Positions 22,451 through 36,327 of a stretch of 64,000 bases of DNA are shown in pieces. Position numbers and translations under genes: made by a program. This DNA comes from Tetrapyrgos nigripes (Eukaryota > Basidiomycota > Agaricomycetes > Agaricales > Campanellaceae): contig JAACJM010000148.1 in assembly GCA_013368315.1 (NCBI GenBank), positions 154,747 to 218,746 of the forward strand, read 5' to 3'. The notes under the pieces were generated by a model. The model was not told where the DNA came from, searched no databases, and saw nothing but the letters and a program-made list of their open reading frames with translations. Position 1 is the stretch's first letter; the number at the start of each line of letters is the position of its first letter.

Positions 22451-23637
22451 AGAACCGACATCAACGCAACAATCACTGGAAGTTCAGTATCGAAGGTACC
22501 TGACTAATGGACACTCTGGGCAATGCTGGACCAGAGGGACTCTGGTGAAGCAGAAAGCCTTGCAGGACCCAAGATAGTACAAGTGAGTGTCATGGAATAA
22601 GACGACTAGCCCACTTTTTGATTGGATACATATCTAAAAAGGTCAGTGTACAGCCAATTGCCATAAATCATATAGAAGTATTCGCATAAACACAACTCAT
22701 CACACCGACAGTGCGATGAGATCTATCAGAAATGAAACACCTGACCCCCATCGCAAAGCTGTAGATGCGCCACAAGTGATCATTCGATCTCAAAGAAGGA
22801 GAACGCCAAGATAACATGAGGACAGCATTCTTGAGCCCATGTGTTCTCTCTTAGCACTTCCGACCGGTTTTGTTTCAACTCCGAGCGTGTTCGTGCCTTA
22901 TCTTTTAACAGCTTTCACCGTATACTTCAGGTACTTATAGTACACCAATTCAGCCATATCTCCGCTCTCCTCTGTTGTTTTACTTGCTCTTTTGAATCCC
23001 TTCTTTGCTCAATTTCTCTGCGCTCTCTGGTCATACTCTGAGATCGATACTCGTACGTTACATGAATTGGCATTGTATAGATATATAGTACTAACTCTTA
23101 GCATTATTTTCATTCTACGACGATTTTGGCGTTATCCTTCACGAAACCTATTCTCTGTTGGATCTAGGAGTTCTCGAAGCACAGTGTCTTTTACACCAAA
23201 GAAACTTATATTGACTTTGTCTATTCGTACGCTGTCTACCCTCTGGCGTTTAATCAAATCACTGATCCCTATTTCGCTCCACATTTCCCGTTATCTCTTA
23301 CTATATTTTGAAACCGATTACTTGCCTGGTGCGTTAGTAACCAGCATGATATTATGGGCGGTAGACTAATTTCTTGAGTTTTTATAGTCAATCACTCGAC
23401 TGTGGCTTGGTCTTGCTCCCAAATTGATCCTCCCACCCCTTCCCCACCTTTTCTTCCCCCTCCTCCTCTTCCCCCTCCCTGTTTTGCGTTCAGAGGCAGA
23501 TCATCATCACCAACTTTCCTCTTCATCGTTGATCGGAAGTATTGGATCTTGATCAGTACATTTGGGAACCGTAAGTATTGGGTTTTGCCGTTTGGTTTGC
23601 AGATAATATGGCTAATTTGGTCGAAGAATAGTCTGAG

Positions 23638-26600
23638 ATGTCAGAATACAATATTCCATTGGAGGAGCCAACAAGAGGTCCAGCTACAGATGTAGTATGT
23701 AACCACTGCAATCACTTACTTAACATATCTAATTTAATTATTGTAGGGGGCAGACAGAACACTTACTCCGTCTACACTCAGCTACCATGAAGATGAGGCT
23801 GCAGAGCTTGAGGTGGCCATTAAAAACATGTCCTTGGAACAATCTAATGCAGAGGTATGTAAATATCTAGTTGAGGAACTCTCAGCATACTCACAGTTGG
23901 ATGATAGGCAACTGAAGACAGCTCTGTTAATGACACACCTATTGACATGGAGCAGAAGGTTATGACTGGCTTGGACTCCTTGATAAAGGTGTGTTCCAGT
24001 TGGCTTTAGGATTGATTGTAGGCCAACTGACTCAATCTGAATGGGTTCAGGAGTTGAACAATTCTGCAGTGGAGCAGTTAAAGCATTTCCAAGAGTCTGG
24101 AGACTGTGCTGCAATTGATGATGCAGTGCAACTCTTTGGGGAAGCTGTCAATCTCACTCCTGAAAGCCATGCTTCCAAAGCTGCCTTGCTCACCAACCTG
24201 GGGGGAGCATTCCAGCATCGATTTGAACGTCTTGGAGAGCTGGGGGACATCAAGGATGCAATTCAGGTCAGGCAACAGGCTGTTGATCTCACTCCTGACA
24301 GCCATGCTGACAAAGCATCCTGGCTAAGCAACCTTGGGGGAGCACTCCAGCGTCGATTTGAGCGTATTGGAGAGCTCGGGGGACATCAAGGATGCAATAC
24401 AGGTTGGGCAACAGGCTGTTGATCTCACTCCTGATGGCCATGCTCACAAAGCAGCCTTGCTCAACAACCTGGGGGGAGCACTCCAGCGTCGATTTGAGCG
24501 TCTCGGAGAGCTTGGGGACATTGAGGATGCCATTCGGGTCATGCGACAGGCTGTTGATCTCACTCCTGACAGCCATGCTGACAAAGCATCCTTCCTCAAC
24601 AACCTCGGGAATGCCTTCCAGTGTCGGTTTCAGTATCTTGGGGAACTGGGGGACATTGAGAATGCAATTCAGGTCAAGCAAGAGGCTGTCAATCTCACTT
24701 CTGATGGCCATGCTGACAAAGCATCCTTCCTCAACAACCTCGGGAATGCTATCCAGTGTCGGTTTGAGTGTCTCGGGGAGCTGGGGGACATCGAGAATGC
24801 AATTTTGGTCACACAACAGGCTGTCTAACCTAACTCCTGATGGCCATGCTAAAAAAGCATCCTTCCTCAACAACCTTGGGAATGCTATCCAGTGTCGATT
24901 TCAGTGTGTTGGGGAGCTGGGGGACATTGAGAATGCAATTCGGGTCAAGCAAGAGGCTGTCAATCTAACTCCTGATGGCTATGCTGACAAAGCAGCCAAG
25001 CTCAACAACCTGGGGGGAGCACTCCAGTGTCGATTTGAGCGTCTTGGAGAGCTGGGGGACATTGAGGATGCAATTCGGGTCTTGCAACAGGCTGTTGATC
25101 TAACTCCTGATGGCCATGCTGACAAAGCAGCCAGGCTGAACAACCTGGGGGAGCACTTCAGGGTCGATTTGAGCATATTGGAGAGCTGGGGGACATCAAG
25201 AATGTCATTTCAACTTTCCAGCAATCCACAAAAAATACATGTGGCCCTCCTTCAATCCGATACCATGCTGCTTGTAAATGGGCAACCCTATCTTCAGCTT
25301 ACCAGGACTCTTCCTCAGCACTTGATGCATATAAAGTGGTTTTGGAGATTATTCCACAGCTCATTTGGCCTGGACAGACTGTACATCAGCGTTATGAAGA
25401 ATTGCCCAAAATTGTTCAGACCATCAATGCTGCTGTTGCAACTGCCATTTCTGCTGAGAATCTCACCCAAGCAGTTGAGTGGTTGGAGGAAGGTCGTGGC
25501 ATAGTCTGGGGCCAGATACTCCAGTTGCGATTGTCATTGGATAATCTTCGTGATTGGCACTCATCGCTTGCTCAGAATCTGGAGAGGATTTCTACAGCGC
25601 TACAAAATGCTGGACATCCACACACTCTGACACCATCAATAATCCAAATACACATACAGACATGACTGGGAAGCAAGAAGCACAGCAGCATACTCAATTG
25701 GCAGCTGAGTATGAAGCACTCATTGCAGTAGTCAGGAAGTTGAATGGGTTTGATAGTTTCTTGAAGCCTAAGAAACTGTCTGCTCTTACTCCTGCTGCTG
25801 TGAATGGCCCTGTCATCATCATAAATGTCGACCAGTCTCGTTGTGATGCACTTGTTCTTTCTTCTTCACACAGTACTATCCACATTCCTCTCCCTGACTT
25901 TTCATCCAAGCAAGCTGAAGAGATGTATTCAGAAATGATTTCATCACTTCAGGACAGCGGTGTCAGAGTTGATTGTGCTGAAGAACAATTCAGTGTAATG
26001 CAACAGGCAGAGATGGGTCATGATCAACTTAAATCAATTTTGGCCAGGCTATGGTCCACTGTGGTACAACCCATTTTCTCAGAAATTGAAGATGTGGTAA
26101 GTCTTCATGTTGGTTCAATTGATTAGATACTTACCTCAAGATAGCTACATGACTCTGCAGAAGGTTGCCTTCCTCATATTACATGGTGTGTGACAGGGGC
26201 TCTGGCCCTTCTCCCTCTTCATGCTGCTGGTATCTATGGTTCCAAAGATCCTTCAGACGACATTAACCTCTCTGACTTTGCGGTCTCTTCATATACTACA
26301 ACATTGAGTGCAATGCTCAAGTCTGGTCATAAACCCCACCAGCGGGATCCAAGAGACAAACCCAAAGTTCTTATTGTCTCTCAACCTGACACCAAGGAAG
26401 AGGCAAGGATTATCCAGACCTACACATCACCTGAGCATAGCTGCCATCTCACTTGTGAAGAAGCAGTTGTTGAAACTGTCAAGAGGGAAATGGGCAAGTA
26501 TGAGATTGTCCATCTCGCTTGCCATGGAATTCAAGATTCAAAAAACCCCCTTGATAGTGCATTCACTCTTTATGATGGAAGACTCAAGCTCCATGATCTG

Positions 26601-26951
26601 ATGGGCTTATCCCTTGAGAATGTGGAACTTGCATTTCTCTCCGCATGTCAGATAGTGGCAGGCAATGAGAAACTCCCTGAAGAAAGGGTCAATCTTGTGG
26701 CTGGTATGCTTGCCGTGGGTTATCCGAGTGTCATCACTACCATGTGGTCAATTGGGGACAAAGACACACCGGTACCTGTAGTGGCTGATAAAGTCTATGA
26801 AAGTCTCTTGGGGCATCGCAATGAACTGGAGACTCGGAACCTGAGACAGAGTGCAGCATATGCACTTCATGCAGCTGTCAAACATTTGCGAAAGGAGGTC
26901 GGTGAGATGCAATTCATAAAGTGGGTTCCATTTGTCCATTATGGAGTTTAG
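23638..26951 (+). CDS. TPR-CHAT protein (caspase-like peptidase domain), with apparent frameshifts
   Basis: Exons 23638-23694, 23747-23854, 23908-23988, 24051-26096 and 26145-26951 are joined by GT-AG introns. The N-terminus is short and acidic. From about 24090 come at least six tandem 42-residue TPR-like units of the form LGELGDIxDAIxVxQQAVDL, then a linker with EWLEEGRGIVWGQILQLR, typical of basidiomycete TPR-CHAT proteins. The last exon holds the CHAT domain with the catalytic His in IVHLACHG and Cys in LAFLSACQ, both intact, and VTTMWSIGD-like text (ITTMWSIGD). The long exon needs four frame changes: an extra base near 24377, an extra base near 24825, one G short in a G run near 25148, and one shift near 25625. 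It may be a recent pseudogene, or an expressed gene with assembly errors in repetitive, homopolymer-rich DNA. The role in fungi is likely signalling or cell death, by family. Confidence 0.85.
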
Positions 26952-28856
26952 TGGTGCGTTCTTTTGTCAGCTTTTGAAGACTGCTCTGTCCTAAAACCCG
27001 GCTTTAGGTTATTTTCTGTGTCCAATAATTCTGGAATTGAAGAAATGACAGTTCTTTTTTACCCTCAAGGTACAATGCAGTTTTGTCTCATCCTATAAAT
27101 TTCAATAGGAAAAAAAACTATGTATGTCTGAGAATAGTTCGTTAGTGAGCCTGGTTGCTTTTAGGTGTTGTTCTACTTACTGTTTGTGAATATATCAAGT
27201 TTGTCTCTGCAGATTGTTTGTGAAGTCTCAGAATCAGAGGTCTCCAACTCCATAAGGAGGAGGGACTTGCAGAATTCAAATGACACTGATCAGTTGTTTT
27301 TCTCCCTTTTGGAAGTTTCTTTCCACATTGCGAGTCATGCGAACAGCATAGTCATCTGCCAGTAATCATGTGGTCCACATTTTCAAATTCATAGTCTGCT
27401 GTTTTCTCAACTGCCATCTCGTTGACGTCTTCAATCACTATGGAGCATCACCTTCGTACAGTAGCCGCAAATACGCCTACATTCCTTGAGTATCCTGTAC
27501 AGAGTACAACTCAACTATTGCTGTGTTCCGAACCTGTTGATGATCAGTCTACTGGAGTTGAAACTCGCGCAAAGAAAAAAAATGAAAATGGCCACTTGAT
27601 TGTGATTTCCAAATTTGTGACTTTTGTACATTAGTTTCCCAACTATTTTTCTCCTATATAACCACTTTCTTGTCCTTGTACAACACCTTATCCTTGTTCA
27701 GTATTCTCAAAATATCTTTGTACAATAGTATCACTAAGTTGTATCAATATAGTACCTTTTTCTCAACAAATGGAGTTGGGGATGCCATGACCAGCGGCCC
27801 TAAGCATAAGTAACAGGAAAACAGAGCATAAGATCTGGAAGTAGCCTTCACACTCAGTGCTCAGAAATGCACTGCCACTGACTGATGCTCAAGCTTACAT
27901 GAACGCTGTTTTGAACCTTTTTTTAATGCCAATCTAAGAGTGAAAACACTTACTGGAAAGGAACGGCAGCCTCAGTAACAAAGTTACTAAAACTTATGCT
28001 AGTCAATATTGTAGTCTTTCCATCTAGCTTTGTTGTAACTGTAGTAGTGAGTACGGGGGTTGACATGGTAAATGAAATAATTTGGTTGCTGAGATCAGCA
28101 TCAGCACTAGTAATAGTGTTTCTGATTGTGGCAGAGGAGGTAGCATCTCTAATATCAAGGATTGAATCAGATGTAGTCCCTTCTTAAAGCCGTACTTAGA
28201 GATTTTCACTTACCTTGTCAATGACATTCTAGAATTCCACGTTGTTCGACCTTGAAATTTCCAGAAAGGTCACCTCAAGTAGAATGGAAAGACTCACTTT
28301 GATATCACAATCCTTGGCTTCGAGTTTGGTAGAGTATAGTAATCCCACTTTCAAAGTGGATAATAGAGAGGGGTTGGGGTGTCTGACTGGGACGAACAGG
28401 GAGAAATCTTGTCATCGTTCAATCGGGTGTCTTCATATAAGAGACAGGCTTAATTATGCTAATGGTCGCCATTGGGAGACCTCGGATGATCAATCACAAG
28501 TAGATGCCACGATCTGAAAACTCAGTATTTATTCTTTCTCTGTTCTATCTGATTGCGAGTCATAACAGCGCTGCTGGTAGAATTGGTGCGCAGTACCTAC
28601 CTCACTGATAATCACATCATCCAGCTGTGATCAGACCAGTCCTTGGAGATATCTGGGCCATCATGATAGTTTGATGTCCCATTAGCTCTCCTGAGGCATG
28701 AGTTGGACTCAAAGTTAGGGTTAACCCTGAGATGTGTGCTGGACAAGGGCAAGGCAGGTCTTTGGAATCCTGATGCGGTATCTTGCCCTTTTGTCACTGT
28801 CCAGTCCATAGCATAGATATGCTGTACTGTATAATACAGCAATGACTGATGTGCCT
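26952..28856. other. Intergenic stretch, no gene recognised
   Basis: AT-rich, with only short open frames and no motif or splice pattern that I can support. The first few hundred bases are the 3' flank of the TPR-CHAT gene. Confidence 0.4.
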
Positions 28857-31530
28857 GTCTGCAGAACATGCAGTAGTCACTTGTGAGGCAAGCACTCCAG
28901 AGTGCTGGATATTACTCAGACATTGCTGGATCTGCATCCATCAGGATGCTTTCCAGCTACATCCAGTAAGATATGCAGCATTGTTTGGTAAGTCTTCTTT
29001 CCATCCACAATTTGCTCACCAGCGCCTCATGTTGATGCTCATCATTAATCGGTGTTGATAAATACTTACATGGAATGTCGGTCAGGATCTTGCAATCCAG
29101 GATTTAGCCCTCCAGTGGGATCCACCATGAAATTCTTTTGCCAAATGGGAATTTCCTTCTAATCCACTGGCAGCCATGCGCTGCGGTGCCACTTCCTCAT
29201 ATGGCCATATTCTACACTTTTATAAAAACCATGGTTCCATGACTATGATAGTATGAGGCTTACATATCCCCCATGGACAGCGACCTGCCCATCTCCAGCA
29301 TGGGTAGCTTGTGTCTCTCTACAGAAAATGCTGTTGGTAGCATCGCGTCAGGACTCGGCAGTCGCATCAATCGGAATTCAGGGCTGGGCACAGCCATTTT
29401 GGGCTTATGTGTTTGCATATCATATACATACAGATACATTAAGTACTTAAGTATGCCATGCACTCTTGATTGGGTCCAATTTACACGAATGGTTATATCA
29501 AACCTGAATTGCCCGATTAGGTGGGTTGCGTCATTTGCCATGGTTTATATCATTTGGTGCACACCTATACACGAGAACAAGTGATGTAGTTGTTGAGTGT
29601 GTTTTTAAGAGAATAAAAGGCTTATGTGTCCCCCCCCCCTTCCAAATGATTTCTGGGCACCAAATGAGAATTTGCAGTGAATGAGGGGCAATTGTGGCTG
29701 AAAGGTAATCATGTGTTATAAATTCTGGAGCATGTAGGATCTATACCACCATATTTACCTTACTTAAAATTGCTTCCTGGCTGACATATGGATGAAGATA
29801 AGTAGTGCCAACTGGTTGCATTCATAATGCTTGTCATTAATTCGACATTCACACACTTTTGTCAATACTATCTGGCCTGAACTAATAAGATCACCGCCAG
29901 AGTCCAAAAATAAGAACTGGATATACATATAGACTTGACTTTTAATCTTTGAGCGAAGTGTTAATGTAACCCGGGAAGTCTAGCATGTGATGTATATGTT
30001 TGAACATTCGGATGAAGCACTTTATTGAAGTTTCTGCATCACAATCGCTTTTGTGAGTCTATGAGTCCCAAATATTAACAGAATCACTGGATCATCTTAT
30101 ATTATTATTTAATACCATACTTGGAACATTTATTTATATTTTGACAATTTTTTAAATTACCGAATGGTACTTCTAATCCAAGATGAATGTCCCAGATTGA
30201 CCATTTTCTGAGATTTTTGTGTCATCGTGCAGATATCTCTCGCAGAGTAAATTACAGCACCCCCAAAAATATTCAGCGTGTACTGATACATATCCAAAGA
30301 CTCTACCAAACTTCTCTGAGGTCAAGATTGCTTTGGTTGATACACTACGAGTCGAAGCAAAGACCGAGATGGCGCACTAAGCGCCCACAAAATGCGTGGG
30401 AATCTATCATGAGGTGTACGACTTTTATTCGACTTTCATTCTCTTTGGACATTTACTATGCTTCCGAAGTTGCTTATGCTCTGAGTGATACTATAAATCA
30501 ATAATGTATCAACAACTGCCTCGAATAGTGGATCGAGCACATGAGTGTGCGTGGTACAACAATGGTGGAGCTCTGTAAGACTGAATTGACTGTAATTAGA
30601 TCCTAATCTGTAAGATCAAAAGTCTGTAAGACCCGAAAATGACCGTAATTAGACTGTAATTCAACACAGTTCCAAACTTGGACGACAATGTGTCATCATT
30701 GCAGTCGTCCAACTGGATCTAGCAGGCTTGCTGGATACTCAGATGAATTTTGTGGCGTGTGAAGTTTGCGTGGAAAGACCAAGCTCCTTCGGCCAAGCAT
30801 CCAGCGGAATATCCAGATCAAATATACAGTACAATATTCAGCAAATATTGCAGAAGATGGTGATTGTCCAGCAGGCCTGATATGCTTGCTGGATACCATG
30901 CTGGACCGCTCCCAACTTCCCATTGGTAATCTGCCACTAATCACAGGAATGGACGGCTACAAGATCTTTTTTTTCCATGTCAGGCCACTGGTTATCCAGG
31001 TACTTTCTCGGCTTTGTTAAAAGGCCTCTCAAGTGTCGAACAAGAATACAGACACCCATTTATCACCACTAATGGCACCGGCGCCATAAATATATACTCA
31101 AATCATTATCACACTTATTATATTTTATGTTTTGCCGTATGTTTCAGTGTGGTTCTGGTTTCGGACAGCATAGCATACAGTATACTAATACGACAGAGCC
31201 AAACGTGAAGGCAAATCGAAAGGTTAGGAATCTAGGATTGATGATCCAGAACCCATCCTCGGGAAACTCTCATACATCCAAAGAAATGAACTGATCCTAG
31301 GTTTTCATGGGATTTCCAGTCCAGTGGAGAGAATCCCGCCTTGAAGACATCAAATCCAAGGGACGATGTCCAAGGCCTAAGCTCATCATTGTGGATAATG
31401 AGGAGCATGCTGTTCAGCGTGGAGCACACTTGTGGTAATGGCCGGAGATTAATATAACACAATATCCAGTCCAGTATACATAGGAATCTATGCCTTTAGA
31501 GGCCACAGTAACTACTGCATGTTCTGCAGC
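28857..31530. other. Repeat-like stretch, no gene recognised
   Basis: A short segment near 28845-28885 (GCAGAACATGCAGTAGTCACT) recurs inverted near 31505-31540 with a few changes, and TGCTGGATA-type words recur near 28914, 30728 and 30888. This suggests pieces of an inverted-repeat element, but ends and target duplication could not be set. Open frames carry no motif. Confidence 0.3.
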
Positions 31531-34500
31531 CAGGCACAGCCAGTAGCACTGTAAATGCTGCAGAATTTCTACACCATGTTGTGCACTGTCAGTGGAGCAC
31601 ACAGTCACAAACGTACCGTTACGAAATGATTGTTTCTTTCTTCCTCTACCACGTCTGTCTCAGTTCTCTCAACTCTCCCTGCCGTTTACGACTCTAGCCA
31701 CCAAACTCCTTTACAAGCCGAGCGAGATGGAAGATGGACGTGAAACAAATAACTCAAGCCCAAACAAGCCATAAAGAGAAGAACCCACGCATCATCGACA
31801 TTTCGGACGAGGAGAGGCCAGGTTGACCCCTACCTAGTTTTCCGTCCGAGCTGTAGATTCAGATTTTGCGGTATGCATGTGTGGGGATGATACCTGCTAT
31901 TATACTAAGTCCCACTATGACCATTGTGGGTTCCCCCATTAATTTAGAGAGTGTCTGTTAGCCTGAGCAAGCGCGAGGTGCATCGCCAAAGAGACTAGAA
32001 CTTGTCAGCAGAATAAATTGCATCATCCTTTGTTCAAGCACTTTCTGATGTCGGGCCCCAACTGCCTTTCGATTCCTGGTAAGGTTTCACCTTCAAAGCT
32101 CCGAACATTGATGGAAAGGACGGTGGTTGCTGCCAGCTCTGAACAAAGAATGGTGGCAGACCACATGTATGGAGAGTCACCGTTGGGTATGAAGGAAGGA
32201 GGGGTTGTGAAGACGCACGACATTTTACTCGTTTTCATCCTGAGACGAGGTACCCGTGGTCTCGTGCATAGAAGTATATCCGTGCCCTGTTGTTGTTCGT
32301 GTTCGTGTGAGGGAGGCGAAGAGGAAGAATCCAGATATATAGTAGCGAACAGAGTACAGGGTCGGGGTGGTTGCACCCAAAGGCGTAGCAGACAAAACAG
32401 AGGATGACGAGGTCCCAAACGTATGCGTTGAACCCATACTTACTGATACCCAAAACTCTCTCGTTAAACCATTCTTGTTCGACTAGTATAACGTTTTGAA
32501 CGGCACTAGATTGTTGTAATTGAAGCCGGCCCTCAAGTAAGAAACAAACGTGTTGACGTCATTTGCGCGCCTTCTTTTGCAGCGAGACGTTGGCCAATTC
32601 TTATGTGAGTTGTGTCTTTGTCTGCTCTTTCCGACTGTCCTTCCACTTCATCTTCCTCTCTACACCCACACGTGTCCAATCCGCATACGCAGTTACACTC
32701 AGAACCACCCACCCCATTAGCAACTCTTCCGCATATCTCTTCGTTCGTGTCTCCTGCTGCTTCTTCTGCTTATAGGAAGGAGGAGGTTGGGTAGCCGCAT
32801 CAACTTCGTCAAGTCTTCTCCTAATCCAACCATGGTGTACGAATGATTTGAGGGTTGTCTTCTTGCGGATATTGGGCAAGAATGGGATGAAAGGGCGAGA
32901 ACTGGTGAGGGTCTTCAGAGTCTTTTTGGTTGTATTTTCCTTGTCTCTTCTTACCCTTTCGTCTTCGTTCTCTTTCTTTTTACCTTCGGACGTTTTGGTG
33001 TTTGGTCCTTGCGTTTCCTCCATCTTTTCTCCCTTCCATTATCTAGTCTATACCCATCCCTCTACCCAACCCATTGCCTACTGATATCCTGTTCTCCCTC
33101 ATATCCGTTTCCTGTTTCCCATTTCCTCGTTTCTTTTCATTTCGTTTCATTCCCGTTTTCTTTTTCCCTTTTCCTCTATGCTGCCGTTTCCTTATTCTTC
33201 CTTCTATCTTCTATTATTCTCAATATTGTTCTCATCATTCTCGTTTGTCTATGGCGTATGCTAACCACCTCACCCTTCTAGCTCTGCTCTCCTAATACCT
33301 CTTTCTCACTGCTCCCGCTCTCGAATACCAACACCTATCGTTACCTCTCCTCATCTCCCAAGAATCAAAATTCCTCAGCGGCTTCGGCTTCGGCTTCGAA
33401 TATGTATACCTCTATTCGTTATATTCGCTCTACACAGTCATCAGGATTTAGAAGCTGCTTTTCCCGAAGACGAAAACACCACAACCAAGTTATGGAGCCC
33501 ATGACTCCGAGTCTGATTCCTGAGCGAGATATTTAGAGATTTGTTGGTACTGATACTAGGGGTGGGGCGTTTGGATTTGGATTTGTTCGGTTTGGGTAAG
33601 TAAGTTCAGGCTTCTATATCTTCCTTCTTTTCTGTTCTTCTTTTCTTTTCCTTCAACTTCTTCATCTTCATCATGCCGGCCATTTCTCCCCATCGTCACT
33701 CTGGTTGCCATCATAATCATCATTTTCTTTCACCCTCACCATATCCGTCGGCTTCCCCACTCTTTTCTGGTAGATGGTACTGGATAGACTGTCGTGACGT
33801 GTCGTCTCTCAGTGGTGCATATGGACTATACCTTCATGCCTACTGATATCCAGTGATTCGATAGCTCCAGCCAGCGTCTATCCATATTCATCTGCTATTC
33901 CCTTCGTTTAAACCCCGCCTTCTTCCATGGTCCGGTCATCACAACCAGTGGGGAAACCAGTTGATGGGAGATAGGCAGTCAGTCAGATCTGCAGACGACA
34001 AAGGACATGGAAGGACAGTGATAGGGCAGGGAGAGACGGGTTGGGCTGGGCTGGGCTGGGTGAGTGGTTTAAAGCTTCCTCGTAACTTTTATGCTCTCGA
34101 GCTGACCTTATTTGACTCGTCCTCCCTCCTCTTCTCCCCCCTTCCTTTCTTCCTTCTTCCTTTCTTTCCCGCTGCCCTTGGTCAAGTCACCCTCCGCCTA
34201 TCCATATAACCCGTGGCCATGGTCGTGACGTTCTCATGCGTTCTCATGTTCTCAATCTCTTCCCCCTTCTCCCTTTATTCCCATTAACTGTAACTGCTAC
34301 CCGTCAACGCATTAACCATCACCAATACCGTCCCATCGTCTCCGCTGTTTGGCATTCAAATCTTTAAATTTTCAAATGTTCTTTTGACATAGATATAGAT
34401 ATAGATATATGTACTCAAAGCCAACATTTCTGAAAGCATATTGTGATTATCTGAAGTCTGACTGTTTGAGATCAGAAATCCTCACAGGAGTTAGCCAAAC

Positions 34501-34851
34501 TCGGATGACACATACACACCTTGTACACACCACCTCTGTCTCTGAGATCAGAGATGCGCTCGTCTCCTCAATTCTTTCGACTTCTCAAATATGCTTCTCG
34601 TGTTGTATCCTCCTACTGTCTGCCTCCTTAATCTTTACGGGAGAATTGCGATTCTTGCCATATACAATAATAAGTACAAATGTCCTCAAATCAAACTAAA
34701 AACGTCACGAAATCCAGACGACAACGAACTTGGAACCCAAACCGAAAAAGTTTACCGTGAACCAGGTCAGCATAATTTATGTGTTTCGGTATCAGATAGA
34801 TACCGAATAGATAGATACACGCTAACAGAGATATAAAGAGAAATACTGCCT
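31531..34851. other. Pyrimidine-rich stretch, no firm gene
   Basis: From about 32600 to 34200 the plus strand is strongly C/T-rich. An open minus-strand frame at 33023-32601 encodes a Lys/Glu-rich peptide whose composition may simply mirror that bias. Small repeats occur: GGGCTGGGCTGGGCTGGG near 34045 and ATAGAT units near 34392-34410. No family match seen. Confidence 0.35.
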
Positions 34852-36327
34852 TTACACAGACTCTACCGTACTGGCATTCTCTTCAAATATCATCTTCAGG
34901 GTCCGACTCTGCTGTCCGCCATTACCTTCCTTATCCATAGCGACAGTATCTTGAACGTTTTCGATACTAATCCCAAGGGCGACTCGGACGATGATGAAGG
35001 TCGGTGCAATCCCCTACACAAGCCAGTTTCAGATGGATAAGCAGACCAGTAAAAATGGACGTACGACAACTTGAGTGAGCATTGGCATCAGATCACGCTT
35101 GAAGGCGAAAGGAGCGGCGCCAATAAGAGGAGACACTGCCAGATATATTACCAGGGTAGGTATCAGGAACAGGGGGTATATCATTCCAGATTCGAGACTA
35201 GAAGGATCCATGCAGTCAGTACCATCCGACAACATATGAGTTGTAAATACCATATCGCAGCACTTCGTTTAGTAAGCGAGTTCTCCTGTCTTCCGATGAA
35301 CTTGGAGGCCTGGCGCCCGATCCACCAGATTCTCCCCGCTTCGAACATCAACACGTCGGCACCAAGAACACCATTCAGATTGTGAAAGACATACCGATCA
35401 TCAAAGTGATCAATAAATTTGTGAACAGGTTCACAGCTAAGAATGATATGCAAAGGGTTTCTCCAAGTATGTCCATGTTGTCATGCTCGAATATATTGAT
35501 ATCATTGGTGATCAGGGTTTTGGTCTGGATTACCAGGGTTATTGTTCTAACTAATGCAAGACCTTGATAGGGATGGTCAGTACTAGTTGAAGATGGAATG
35601 AAGCGTTTACTTGCCATTGTTCCCCACTGAGATGAATACCGGAAATACAATTACCCATTTCTTGAATCCCCATATTTTATAGCATCTGTGGATCTAGTAC
35701 ATATGCAAATTAGATGGTAAGTCACAGTTGGTCTTGAATAATTTACCAAAATAACATCTGCTATAGTGCTGAGGTGCGTCAATTAGCTACGAATCGCGAA
35801 AGTGAAGGGGGCGGGGTTTACTTTGCCACCGTATAGGTTACAAACACGACGGTCCTGTGAATAGCTTTTAGGTCGAGACGGTGTACATAGCTGAGTACTT
35901 ACTGTGATGTCAGATACATGTTAAAGGTGTCTTTGGAGACGCCCGAGTCGGAATCTATGCCACTCCAGATCTTGACTGTCATATTCTCCTCTATACAACT
36001 GAAAATGAAGACCACTGTTGCTAAAGCAAACAAAGACATTATAGCAACTTTATGCGCTCTTCGGATAGTCCCGGTCTTACAACGCATGATATACATGCAG
36101 ATTGCGAACAGAACTATGTATCCACCTGTAAGTAATCTGAGTGACATTGTTGTAGCAGATGGAAACTCTTGAGAATTGCATACCGTACAACACATAGTTC
36201 AACTATTCAGGAAAGTCAGTAATGCATGTACAAGTGCAAGGAATAGAGGATAACGTACAATTGATGGGACAGAGATACTGACATAAACGGATCCCAGCTG
36301 AGGAAATGTTACAGATGGCTCAGACAT
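34852..36327 (-). CDS. Seven-helix integral membrane protein of the agaricomycete AGRIWWI family
   Basis: Ten exons join into roughly 350 residues from ATG 36325-36327 to TAA 34852-34854. The frame is kept through every junction: SVPSI|LNYVLYG, YLTSQ|TVVFVTYTVA, NTIADVIL|IHRCYKIW, LITLMI|AGRIWWIGRQAS, RSAAIC|LESGMIYPLFLIP and MLTQVV|GIAPTFIIVRVALG. About seven hydrophobic segments alternate with short loops, and the C-terminal tail is polar and probably cytoplasmic. The AGRIWWIxRQAS and LESGMIYPLFLIP motifs mark a large, uncharacterised seven-helix family that I recall from mushroom genomes; function is unknown, possibly receptor-like. One intron (35563-35614) is GC-AG (GCAAGT donor). No lesion seen. 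Confidence 0.82.

Larger units (their letters stand above)
20731..23637. other. Repeat-rich stretch with no firm gene
   Basis: Contains a (TATC)n microsatellite at about 22157-22192 and one copy of a dispersed repeat at 22253-22450, which is inverted relative to 37212-37440. The sequence before the TPR-CHAT gene (23400-23480) is pyrimidine-rich, as in many fungal promoters. Open frames here have no recognisable motif. Confidence 0.4.

Noticed and set aside
23402..23695. 97-codon frame with a Pro-rich start overlapping the first TPR-CHAT exon
   Set aside because: It begins at a non-ATG codon, is made of a pyrimidine-rich promoter-like tract, and is out of frame with the exon that joins to the TPR region.
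32601..33023. 140-codon minus-strand frame, Lys/Glu-rich
   Set aside because: It lies opposite a strongly pyrimidine-rich stretch, so its length and composition can follow from base bias; no motif, splice partner or conserved pattern was seen.
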